This document shows positions 23,473 through 35,686 of a stretch of 64,000 bases of DNA, piece by piece. The translations under genes were made by a program, and so were the position numbers. The DNA is from Lutraria lutraria (lineage: Eukaryota; Mollusca; Bivalvia; Venerida; Mactridae): the NCBI GenBank assembly GCA_964023205.1, contig OZ026843.1, positions 9,777,093 to 9,841,092 of the forward strand. Reading direction: 5' to 3'. Within the stretch, counting starts at the first letter, position 1. The number at the start of each line of letters is the position of its first letter. The notes beneath the pieces are model-generated. The model was not told where the DNA came from and did not search any database. It saw nothing but the letters and a program-made list of their open reading frames with translations.

Positions 23473-24953
23473 CAGAAATGACATACTAGTAATTTTAATA
23501 ATATGTAGTAATCGGTAAACTTTTGAAAATTTCTAAAACCTCAAAACGATGATATTATTCAACTTGACTAAAATGTTGTCATTCATTTTAAGCTCAGAGA
23601 CTGACCATTGCACCCAGACCGCATACATTACCCCCCGAATTCTCGGGAAATGTTAAATTTGAAATTAATTTGTATTTAAATACAATGTCAAGTTGTTTTC
23701 AAAACTTAATTTGAAAAAAAGGTTTTGTGTCTAAGGAATGTCACCTGCCCAGGACTCCTTTCAAAGTTACCCCAACAACTCCTAGTTTAAGTTATACTGT
23801 ACCTTTAATAGCTTTATGACACTTTTATATGACGTGACCGGAGGTCGGGTCAACGAGATCTGATTGAATTTTAATAGAAGTTCACCCGGCCAATCATATA
23901 AAAGACAATTAACTTGTCTATCGTCATTCTTGTCTCTAGAAGTTCGAATGTATTGTATGAGATGGCATTTATTGTCCAGCTGGGCTTGAATACAACATTT
24001 TATCTTTGATGTATTGGTCAAACCAACAGAAAGATACATTTTACTGCAGTGAACACCTTTGTTCTAATAATTACAGTTCTCGATTCAGCCATACAATCAA
24101 TGTCCATACAAGGAAGAGAAGATCTAACTTGGTTCTGTGTCTGTATACTGAATTAAACTGAATTTATTTTAACCATAAAAGGCGAAAGGTTTTCTAATTG
24201 GATATAATTGGATATTGACATGTAATGATATTTGTATGATGACAATATGTTATCACCAGAGCATCGTTAGATTGTATACAAGGCTGTCAATACTGTTATC
24301 AAGAATGTCCTACTGCTTTGACAAGCAGATTCTAAAAATAGTTCGATCTTAGAGAATATTGTCTTGAAGTGGGATGAAGAATTTCTTTCAAGTTTTTTTT
24401 TCACAGAATACACTGCTAGTTTTTTTATTGCGTACGTTTGCTTCATTCAGAATTCATCATATGAGGACGTAATTTGTCGGAACAAAGTAAGATAAAACAT
24501 GTGTCGTGTGCGTTCAACAACAGTGTCTGCAAAACTGTCTTTAAAGATTTCCTTTTATTTCAGTTTGCATTTTAATTTTGTCTAGAAGACCAAGTAGCCA
24601 CGAATGAATAGATTATTCAACAATTTAGAGAACAAAATAATATATTTATTTGGTACATTTTTGGATCAAGTCTGAAAATATTTAACATTCATTAAATACA
24701 TGTACAACAGACATAGTTTTATTAGTTTTATTATACTAATAAATTTTCGCATTAAAAAAAATATGCTTATACTGTGGTATTTTTATGATTACAATGGCCA
24801 ATCAATATGTATTTAAACAGAAGTAGTCATACCATACGAAATATATGTTATGTCATAGTTTGAGTGGATGTGTAGCATCCAAAATTACATAATTTATTAT
24901 AGAATTTACTAAAGAATATGTTTATCCCGTATAATGATTATGTTTGTCGAATA
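23473..24953. other. AT-rich DNA with one weak minus-strand open frame
   Basis: Apart from the inverted TATA-like motifs at 23822-23904 nothing stands out. A minus-strand frame at 23782-24039 (85 residues, starting MYLSVGLTNTSKIKC) reads somewhat like protein, but it covers the TATA-like region and has no recognised motif. I leave it uncalled. Confidence 0.5.
23822..23904. promoter_or_regulatory. Inverted pair of TATA-like motifs, possible divergent promoter
   Basis: CCGGCCAATCATATAAAAG at 23886-23904 (plus) faces CCGGTCACGTCATATAAAAG at 23822-23841 (minus). They form an imperfect inverted repeat with a TATAAAA motif pointing outward on each strand. The minus copy has a CRE-like GTCACGTCA just upstream of its TATA; the plus copy has CCAAT there. 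The short spacing of CCAAT to TATA is unusual for a working core promoter. This may be a fold-back remnant instead of a promoter. Confidence 0.25.
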
Positions 24954-25087
24954 CGAGGGCTGATCCAAAATCAACAGGACTTCTGCCGCTGCGTGAAAAT
25001 GGTTCAATAAAATCGACAGAAAATTACAATTGAACCGTAAGTTTTGCCAAGAGAGCGATAGTCCTGTTTATTTTGGATCATCCCTCG
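24954..25087. mobile_element. Mariner-like MITE, 134 bp, TA target duplication
   Basis: The ends read CGAGGGCTGATCCAAAAT on the left and CGAGGGATGATCCAAAAT on the right (minus strand). The match continues through AACAGGACT, so 26 of 28 bases agree. TA flanks each end (24952-24953 and 25088-25089). CGAGGG-type ends with TA fit mariner-related elements. It has no coding capacity. Confidence 0.88.
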
Positions 25088-28000
25088 TATCGAAAAATAG
25101 AATCATCCTGTCATATCTCTTGATAGTAGAAATCAATCTACTGTTCCATTTTGATCGGTAATAAATATACTTATTTTCTTACAATTACTTACATTTTTTC
25201 TACTTTCTACTGTTTTAAGATCATTCTCTGATAGGTATTGGACAAAGCCTTAAACTGTATTGTGTTGAAGTATTTTATTCTATTCAAATTGATATAATAG
25301 TGAACTTTACGACATACGTCACTTGACTAGGGACACCAAGTGCGAACGTCTTCTATTTCTCGCAATCTTTGAACATAAATAGACTTCTAGACAAACTCCA
25401 TATCTCATAACATGACAACAGTGTAAGAGATAAAATGGTTTAATCTATTCCCGATATCTAGTTCTATAATACCAATCATAATATCAATCAATAATGATTT
25501 CAGTAAAAACTATATAAACCAATTAGATTTAGACACCAGACTATTGTCTTCAAACGTTTTCTTAATAAGTTCTGTTCAGTTCTGTTTTGTTGAATTGCTA
25601 ATCACAACCATTCCTGTGTAATCAGCATATATTATTTGGAATCCAAAATTCTGGAAATTAATTAATTGAATAATAATTAAAAGGTAAGTTTTATGTTATT
25701 ATCATTTTATTACATTTATAACTTTTAATTTAAAAGAAAATGTTTTGCTAAACATCTTGAATCGTGTTCTTAAACATTAAAACAAAACTGGTATTTTCTC
25801 TGCGTGTGATAATTCTCTATGATCAAACTAGACGATGTTAGATTTACTTTAACAATCACTTACGTCATGTAAAATCAGGGTACACCAGTCTACGACAGTT
25901 TCAGCAGAGATAGCGGAAAGTACAACGGTTTTACGACTATGCATACTCTGAAGTATCATAATTTTATAAACATTTTGTTTCTTCTATATATGCAGTCTCA
26001 AAGATATACTAAATATCATTTACGCGAAAGGATTTGCGAAAATATTTCTGATTTTAATTCGATTTCATTTCGAATGTAGTTCAAATTATATTCAATATTA
26101 TTGCAATTTCGATGCTTGATTGCACGGTATTTTGGTCTTGTAATTAACTCATGATTGATTTTTTTATTTTGAACCATTGTTAGAAAGAAACAAACACAGA
26201 AATCACAGTTCAATATTTTTACTTAAATTTCAAACCGCTTTCATTCCGAAATGATGAAAATAATTCGGTTTATGGGCTCGCCTTTGAAGATACTGTATTT
26301 CATAAGATATATACCGATGCTGCTTTAATGCCAGTATAGTTATTAATAGACGACAACGATAAAAAAATATTGACAACTTCACGGCTATAATGATCATAGC
26401 AAGATTCTATTCATGGACAAGAACAACTTACTTGACATATTTATGATCCTCAATTCAAATTAAAGCGTTCATTTACATAAAATACTGAAAAGGGAAGGTT
26501 TTTTACTGTGCTTGAGAATCTTCTATTTATGAGACTTTCACGTAGAGATCTTGTCATCACAAACACACCCACTATGTCTGTATGAAGATTTCATACTGAT
26601 TGATCGTTGATAGATCACTCAATGATCGATATTAATCAGACACATACGACAAGGTACATACAGTGAAACTCGTGTTTCCGAATGAAAATTGTAACTGAAT
26701 AACTTAGATATAAAACTTTCGAATGGTTTAAAAAAAGTTACATGCTCCATCATGGATCCGTAATTTTCCAAGCTTATATTATGAGGCCCGCTGAAAATGA
26801 AAAAAAGTTTGTTCCATTTTTTACCATTGTTACATATTTAAAAAATCCTTACCTACCTACCCAGTGCTAAAATTCTGGGTTGGAGCTCTCCAAACAAGCT
26901 TATTTTTATTTTCAGCCTCTTTTGTAATATATCAGCCTCATAAATATGTATTCTCATAGTTATTATCAATTTAGTATTTCATAATAAAATAATACATACA
27001 TTGTAGTAACCATTGTATCTATTAAACTATCATCTCCTGAACTGCGTACCGTTTTATGAAGCTGAACCGCAGTTCAGCTTTCCATAGCCGACACTCGCTC
27101 GGCGCGCATGAATTTTGATGCGGACCAAAGTACTACATTTTTCTACATCCGCCATGAAATTTTTAGTTCAATTTCAATGAGTACTATCAGTACTTTGATT
27201 GTGTTACTAATATATGGATGTTCGTGTGAATGTCCTAGATGGTCACACAAGTCAGGTAGCCATAACAAAATCAGCCTTGTACCCAACTGTGAAACTATCA
27301 AATCTCGGTAATGTTAGCTGTTTGCATTTATAGCTACAACTATCGGTTCAAAGAAACGGTTCGATCATTGTTATGGATTCAAATCATAGGAGCTTGAAGA
27401 TTGGGAGAACCAGCGGGGGGGGGGACATAAAATTCAAGCCACGTCAAGGGGAGCCACTCTTGGCGATTGTAGCGGATATCATGGCGTATGTCACTCCTTC
27501 TCTTTTTAAGACTACCCGCCTTATAGTAATTGTAATTTACAAAAGTCAATATTTGGACAAATAGATCCAGTTTGGGTAACATAAAACGTGAAAAAGGCAG
27601 AATTGCCCAAAAAAAAACAATTCCCGACTTCTCATATGATTCAAATGTCGGTCAGTCTGGTGAATGTGTCGGTCCATACTAAAACTAATGTAGACTGTGT
27701 GTTTGCTAAATCGTTCAGTATTATAATAATTATATCATCAATAGATACAGATTATTATCTTTGACAGAATTAATAAGTTATACAAATAAAGCGCTTCTTT
27801 GTTGATTTATTTACAAGATGAAATATTTCATCGAAGATTGATAAAATGCATGATGTGCATTTGTCACCAAAAATATTTAAAATACGATATTGAATAATCT
27901 CAAAAATATGAGCTGCAGTGTATGAATTTGGTAAATGGTTTACATATGGTATATTAATCAAGTACGTGTCTTTATAAATGGTTTGATAGGTTATATTGTC

Positions 28001-29795
28001 CTGTCCACACCCTTAATTGTATTCTGTGTTTTCATTATGCTCACAATAATTGCATCTTATCAATGTCGAACAATAGTGAACGCTTTAATATGAGATTGAC
28101 TTAAACAAGTATATTTTTAAATAACACTACAAAAGTGAAGTATCAAAGACTGCTAATATATCATACTTGATTTATGATTCAATATATAACTTAATTATTG
28201 TATTATAAAAGATTGTATCTATTAAAATGCTGAATTTTTTTATATTTTACATCTGAATTGATACTACACCAATTATTTCACCGTTTATTGGATATTTTGA
28301 TGCTAATCATAAATTGGCTCGGTCATTAGTGTTATATCAAGTGATCGATTTCTTAAACAAACTGTAAAATGACAAAAAAAACATGAATGCATCAATGTTT
28401 GATTTACGAGTCAACTCACAAAGTAATATCTTTCTCAGTTTCATTTTTGTAATCAAAGTTTGATTAATTGATTTTCATCAAATATCGTCATCAAGTATTC
28501 CATTGTCGTTCTAAAGTGCAGCACTATGTTCAAAGTGTACTACAAGCATTTCTTTGAGGATTCTGGGAACTCTAGTAAGGTAATATAATTATAGATTTTT
28601 TATTTTATTTATTTGTCAAAATAAGTGATTTTCAACTGTTGCATGCTTCCTACTTACGTGTAGCAATTTTCATATTTTTTTATATTTTTTTTTACGTTTT
28701 ATTCTATGAGTAAATACATAAGATATATATATAAGTCCGAGTTTCCAATTTTTCTTCTCTTATTAAATAATTGTGACATTTTAAATAATTTCTTTTTTCT
28801 ATGATTATCAAGGTATTTATGGTCGAAATCAGTTTTAGCATTGTTTAGGTTATGAACACAGATTATCTAAGGTTTTTTTGGGGGGGGGGGGGGTAGGGGG
28901 GCATAGATTTACATTGTGATTGAATAATATCAAAATCTTCGATAGTTAGTTGTATAACAATAAGTTAGAATTTTCTGTTTATCATTTGTACATTCTTAAT
29001 TTTCATATGGATGCGCTTTCTTTAAATCTGCTTCCTTAAATTATCATTTTACAACTAACTCAACAAAATGTGGCCAAGTTTGTTCGATTTCTAAAACTAA
29101 GATAAACCACTAATCGCGGTGTAATGTGCATATGAGATGCAACGAAAGATGGTGTCATATTTCTTCTTGTAATACAATATCGTACCATGTCGTTCAAATC
29201 GCTGTACAAATGTTAAAACTTTATACAAATTACAATGTGTTTAACGTATAATTATCGCGCTTCAATTCTCACAAAGTGTGCACCCTTGAGCTTTCGTTAT
29301 ATCGAATACTTGTAATACAACCAGATGTGTATCTTACACAAGTTCTGGGGTTATCTTCAGTTTTTTTAATATGAAGATTGAAGCAACTACCCTATCAGGA
29401 ATCCCTTGAGCCCCAAAGTAAGCTCAGATGGACTTGATACGCCATTGCGTAGATGGTCCTAGCTGTCGCGTACAGCGTCGTAAATAGTTATATCTACCAG
29501 CACATGACTTTACTCAAACACGTCTTCTTTTAAGTTGAACACAACGTTTATTTGATTCCTTCTGATATTCCTAAATATGTGTAAGTTCGATGAGCCAAGG
29601 ATAAAAACAATGCTGCTCTGATTGTTTTGTTCCCAGTGAAAATTGTACCAGTTGTTCGCGTTCGTCTCTGTATAAAGCATTTTTATGTTTTTGTTCATTT
29701 TTAAAGACGCCCTGACAACCATGTCTTGACTGAGCATTAGATATGCTAATTTATAAACGAGACAGCTTTACAGATTTATGTCTATTGGATACATT
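25088..29795. other. Long AT-rich stretch, no gene recognised
   Basis: The open frames here are short. At 27108-27311 (+) a frame includes MSTISTLIVLLIYGCSCEC, which looks like a signal peptide, but the frame soon ends and no exon partner is identifiable. At 27373-27564 (+) a frame crosses a ten-base G run. At 25568-25590 there is a short TTCTG-type run (TTCTGTTCAGTTCTGTTTTG). No other repeat or transposon end was seen. Confidence 0.5.
28880..28901 (+). other. Poly-G tract
   Basis: Fourteen G, then TA, then six G. With loops of variable length it could fold as a G-quadruplex, but long mononucleotide runs are also error-prone in assemblies. Confidence 0.7.
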
Positions 29796-30285
29796 ATTAT
29801 AGATGAAACATTACTATCAATATGATAGCCCTATAGATGACATTCCATATAGGTGCGATAGTCCTATGGATGACATTCCTATAGGATGAAATAGTCGACA
29901 TTCCTATAGATGCGATAGTCCTATGGATGACATTCCTATAGATAAGATTGTCCTATGGATGACATTCCTATAGATGAGCCCTGTCCTATAGATGGCATTC
30001 CTGTAGATGAGATAGTCCCATGGATGACATTCCTGTAGATGAGATTGTCCTGTGGCTGACATTCCTATAGATTAGATAGTCATATAGGTGACATTCCTAG
30101 GACAATCTAATCTATAGAAATGTCATCCAGTCCTATGGATGACATTCCTGACATTCCTATAGATGAGATAGTCCTATGGATGACATTCCTATAGATGAGA
30201 TTGTCCTGAAGATGAGATAGAATAGTTCTATAGATGAGATAGTCCTATAGATGAGACTGTTCTATAGACGAGATTGCCCTATCTA
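29796..30285. repeat. Degenerate ~32-bp minisatellite
   Basis: Units follow CCTATAGATGAGATAGT plus CCTATGGATGACATT, with many substitutions and length changes. A piece near 30098-30130 (GACAATCTAATCTATAGAAA) is in the opposite orientation, so a short internal inversion or fold-back has occurred. The divergence suggests an old array. Confidence 0.88.
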
Positions 30286-30295
30286 TGCTATATTT

Positions 30296-30495
30296 TAGCT
30301 TGTTTACACTCTAGCGCCTTCATTTCTTCACTAATCCTAATGTGTTTGACTATAAAGTCTTAAATGAGTTTGTTATTACCAAAAATATGGGCCATTGATT
30401 TTACAAAAATTGCATAATTTTACATTTTTTACACCCCTCCATCAGTCTGTAGTTGTTCTCAGGTGAGCGATATAGGGCCATTTTGGTCCTCTTGT
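30296..30495 (+). repeat. Fragment of an interspersed repeat, mollusc-type
   Basis: The segment runs from GTTTACACTCTAGCGCC to CAGGTGAGCGATATAGGG and CCATTTTGGTCCTCTTGT. From memory the last part is a common terminus of a high-copy repeat in bivalve and other mollusc genomes. I cannot verify this here. No coding capacity was seen. It lies just downstream of the 32-bp minisatellite. Confidence 0.5.
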
Positions 30496-31574
30496 CTGTT
30501 TTGTTAGACAGAATGTGTTTTACATATTTCTTATTTCCATTACCGCGTACTCTCCAATTTGATATCTATTCCTTCGTTAGGAGATGAGCGAAGAAATACG
30601 CAAGCTCAGTTAATCGTAGCGACCTTACGTGATAAAAAATGGTTTCTTCACAGTAATTGTTATTTCTCATGTAACCCGAGGTTTAATTTCCGAGAATCTG
30701 CATACAAATCAGACGGATTTGCTTGGAAGAAAATTCTGAAGTTAATTGCTGTCGCGTCATTTTTTACCATTTGAACATCGTGACCCGCGAGACTTAAATA
30801 TCTGCTTACAACCGAGAGAGTCTGAACTATAATAGTATTATCCACACGCAAGGTCGAATTTACAACATTTGTAGAAGTAGAATAATTTTACGCACGTAGT
30901 CCGACAAATATTTTAGTATTGATTCTTAGACAACATTATCAATATATATATACTGTTACAAAACTGAATACTTTTAAAATACAGTGTACTTTTATGTTTG
31001 ATAAATAACCTGCTTTGAAGTCCTCAAAATCTCTTTAAACCAGCTTAAACCGCTCGACTTTTCAACTAAGGTAAACAACCCATACGTGTCTGATTTTATA
31101 GTTTTAACGCAGTTCACTCCCTTCCTGTCGAACTCCACTGTATACTTTTAAACAAAAGATCAATCATATTATTAACGAGAGTTTAATACAGCGTCTGGTT
31201 AACACTGGTCGTGACACAAATTTGTTAGGTTAACAACATTCAAGTTGTGTGTTCTTATCGATATACGACGTGAACGTGATCTGCGATACTTCGACAACGA
31301 TTTTGAATACCTTTATTTTTATTTTTTATCCATTTGATATATCAATACAGTTCACAGACTTGTTAGAAAGATTTATAAGTATGTTGACGGTCTTATGGTG
31401 TGCGTACATTAATCATGGTACTTGATACTGCAATTAAACATTAGCCGAATCTTATTTTGTATAATTTTATCATTATGTCTCCAGTTTAGAGAATGGTGAC
31501 AGAATCCGATCCTTACAAAATGACATCTAATACTAAATTTTGTATCAGATCATAGTACGTCACAACATTACAAG
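30496..31574. other. AT-rich spacer, nothing recognised
   Basis: Overlapping short frames at 30559-30774 (+) and 30660-30851 (-) show no domain. No repeat was noted until the 14-bp array begins. Confidence 0.55.
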
Positions 31575-33215
31575 AGGTACATTACCAGACAAACATGACC
31601 ACACACGTAATACAATACATACAATATCGGGAGATACATTACCATACATACATTACTAGACATGCATTACTAGACATACATTACCGGGAGATTACATTAC
31701 CACACAAACATTACTAGACATACATTACTAGAGACACATGATCATACATACATTATTACACATACATTACTGGAGATACATTACCAAATATACATTACTA
31801 GACATACATTGCTAAACATACATAACCAAACATACATTACTATACATACATTAGTATACATACATTACTAGACATACATTACCATACATATATTACTGGT
31901 GATACATTACTGGTGATACATTACCATACATACATTACTAGAATACATTACTAGAATACATTATTATACATACATTACTAGAGATACATTACTAGACATA
32001 CATTACTAGACATACATTACTAGACATACATTACTAGACATACATTACCATACATACATTACTGGTGATACATTACCATACATACATTACTAGAATACAT
32101 TACTAGACATACATTACTAGACATACATTACTAGACATACATTACTGGTGATACATTACCATACATACATTACCATACATACATTACTAGACATACATTA
32201 CTAGACATACATTACCATACATACATTACCATACATACATTACTGGTGATACATTACCATACATACATTACTAGAATACATTACTAGAGATACATTACTA
32301 TACATACATTACTGGAGATACATTACTATACATACATTACAGGAGATACATTACTGGTGAAACATTACCGGAGATATATTACTAGAGATACATTACTATA
32401 CATACATTACTAGAGATACATAACTAGACATACATTACTAGACATACATTACTAGACATACATTACCATACATACATTACTGGTGATACATTACCATACA
32501 TACATTACTAGAATACATTACTAGACATACATTACTAGACATACATTACTAGACATACATTACTGGTGATACATTACCATACATACATTACTAGACATAC
32601 ATTACTAGACATACATTACCATACATACATTACCATACATACATTACTGGTGATACATTACCATACATACATTACTAGAATACATTACTAGAGATACATT
32701 ACTATACATACATTACTGGAGATACATTACTATACATACATTACAGGAGATACATTACTGGTGAAACATTACCGGAGATATATTACTAGAGATACATTAC
32801 TATACATACATTACTAGAGATACATTACTATACATACATTACTGGAGATACATTACTATACATACATTACTGGTGATACATTACCGGAGATACATTATTA
32901 GAATACATTACTAGAGATACATTACTATACATACACTACTGGAGATACATTACCATACATACATTACAAGAATACATTACTAGTGATACATTACTGGAGA
33001 TACATTACCATACATACATTACTAGACATACATTACTTGTGATACATTACCATACATAAATTACTAGAATAAATTACTAGAGATACATTACTAGACATAC
33101 GTTACTGGAATACATTACCAAACATACACTTCTAGACATACATTACTGAAAATACAATACCAAATATAATTTATATTACTTGACATACATTACTGTAGGT
33201 ACATTACCATGCAGA
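31575..33215. repeat. 14-bp minisatellite array (CATACATTACTAGA family)
   Basis: More than 100 short units of about 14 bp follow the pattern (C/G)ATACATTAC followed by TAGA, CATA, TGGT or TGGA. Some lack four bases (GAATACATTACTA). A block of about 404 bp is duplicated: the string TTACAGGAGATACATTACTG occurs near 32337 and again near 32741 with the same neighbours in the same order. Both edges degrade gradually; looser units continue to about 33440. Confidence 0.94.
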
Positions 33216-35649
33216 CATTACTAGACATGCATTACTATAAATATTTTACTAGATATACTTATTTGACATGCATTTCTAGAAAACATTTGCCCTGATATAT
33301 TACCACATACATATTCGAAGACATACATTACCACAGATATATTACCAGACATACACATAACCAGACATGCATTACCAGAGATACATTACAAGACATATAT
33401 GATCAGAGACACGTTTCTAGGGTTACATTTCATGATCAGATATACATGATTTATTCATTGATGAGGATCGAATTCCTGTTAATGAAGTATACGCATACCT
33501 TAAATAAAAGAATGTGATCGAAATACAAGAGATATATGTATAGTGTATTTTATCAGTCTCTTGCTCGACTCCCAATTTAATAAACAATCGTCGTGAAGTA
33601 CATTAAATGTAAATGTCAATGTTTTTACTTGGATAATCACAATTCTTCGGAACCGAAATAAAATTTATATTACCTGTTTAGAAGGTCAGAACTTTTATTT
33701 AAACCGACGCTGTCAGCAGTGGGGTTAGCGGAGTCAGTTTCAGATGTGTTACCATTATGTTGTTGACCACATTGTACTGTAGCATCATTGATTCACCTCA
33801 CTCACATGAAGTTCATTGCAGTAAGTACATTGTCGTGTATAAGAAGGGGCTACTATAACAGGTGGTAAGGAGTTAAGTATAGGTTTAATCAATATGAATT
33901 GGGCTTTGTATTTCTCAGTGAGCTTTATCACGTGTGGTTAATTTCATACACCTTTGAATCAAATAATTATAATGGGAGGGGTCGAGTCCACTATTCTAAT
34001 TTACATTATGATTTAAATACACTTAATTTTACAAAATAGGATTACCAAAAAACGGCAGAATTTCTGTAGCCAACCTCGTGTCTTAAGTATATTTAATTAA
34101 GCAAGCCACCTGTACTGTGGAAGATGTCTATCTATACACAGGTGGGTAACTCTTAGATAACATGCGCATTTTATTATCCATACCGTTGTTGAAATGGTTT
34201 GTTTATCGTAAATTTATGATCTGGAAAATAAATTCAAATTAACACTTGTATCCAAAGTAGGTGTATATGGCATTATTATGGCTTCAAAGACATCCAAGAC
34301 ATTCCATAGGGTCAAAACAATTGGTACTCAAATTCTCTGCTCCGTAATCAAATACAGACATAATGTGCACGTTCTGGAGGGTTGGAAATGCACACAGTGA
34401 TCTAGAATGCACGTGCGTGTTATATTACGTGCTTGATATCTTGATTTGATATTGTCTACACGTGATTTTTATAAATGAAAATATAACAATTTGACGGCGC
34501 GTATATACACACAAAGTAAGAATGTCGAACTAATATACAACGCAATGCACAGTACCCTGTTTGTCTAAATGAGGTTTAATATCAAAGATATTAATTTGCA
34601 TCATAAATAACTTGCGTATTTAGCCTGTAATCGACAGTGCATATTCATTGTCGCTTGATTACTCCATTATAATTAGATATTTTAATTACCGGGTCACATA
34701 TATGTACTGAAATTCATGGTTTGGCTTCACTCATCAATTGTGTGGGTGGGGTAACTCGGTATACCTCGCCTACCAGATAGAATTTCGATAACGAAGTGAA
34801 TATTTATATATGGATGGATAAACAGACCCTTTATGACTGATCATGTGACTCAGGCAACTGACTAAGTGCAAGTTTTAGTCGAGATAGACTTTGTATTATA
34901 AATATCCATCAGTTATTCATTGACAAAATTGTAATAAAATCTATTCACACTGTATTGTTAAATTTGATAATCAAATATCTAACTATACTGTCTTATTTGT
35001 ATGTAAATATACGAGTCTGTGAATCTTTTCACATCATTGTGTGATTGCAATAAACACAAGTTCTTTATACATCACAAACAATACAATTGTCTGTTGAACT
35101 TTTCTCGCCTCATGTAATTCAGTAACTTATAAACAATTTTGTCGTCATTGAAGATTTTAAAGTAAAGTTTTAACACTTGGTAAGTAACGCCGTCTGCTTT
35201 GTTGACTCCCATTAGGCGCCACAATGGTTTACGTTGTTTTAGATTCTGTGTTAATTGCGTTCGTCTGACTAACACTGTAACTCTAAAACGTTCAACAGCA
35301 GACCATCCATAAACCAAAACCTTTTTAAAACACAATTGATATGTTATCTCTTAAAAAGCTCACTTGATAAATCGTTTTAGTAGATATCTCACGGATTTTT
35401 AAAAAAAAGTTTTTTGCAATACTTTGTCAGACACAGACGACGGTATAACAACTTTGAATTCATCAGTACTATATTTTTCAGATTTTTTCGTGTTGTTCAT
35501 CCTCAATGAATACTGTTTCTCTTATATGTCTATGTTATATCCCTTTGTTTTCTTTTTTTTTTTCTCTAAGTGAAATCGTTTGTATTTATTTCTCAAGTGT
35601 TTGTCATTGTTATTTTCATATGTTTGTAACAAGATACTCTGTATATAAT
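33216..35649. other. Decaying array edge, then AT-rich DNA without recognised genes
   Basis: Degenerate ACATACATTACC-like pieces persist to about 33440. Beyond that, the open frame at 35072-35335 (-, 87 codons) is the longest and has a basic, mixed composition (MCFKKVLVYGWSAVERFRV at its start) but no motif I know. No transposon ends were noted before the TTCTG tail. Confidence 0.5.
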
Positions 35650-35686
35650 TATGCTACTCAATAAAATTCTGTTCTGTTCTGTTCTT
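35650..35686 (+). mobile_element. Possible LINE or SINE 3' end with (TTCTG)n tail
   Basis: ACTCAATAAAATTCTGTTCT leads into a TTCTG pentanucleotide run. A polyadenylation-like AATAAAA followed by a short tandem tail is typical of the 3' end of some non-LTR retrotransposons. No reverse transcriptase reading frame is visible upstream, so this would be a heavily 5'-truncated copy. Confidence 0.35.

Noticed and set aside
27108..27311. Frame with a signal-peptide-like segment (MSTISTLIVLLIYGCSCEC)
   Set aside because: Hydrophobic runs are common in AT-rich chance frames, and the donor-like site (CAG followed by GTAGCC) is weak; no partner exon was found.
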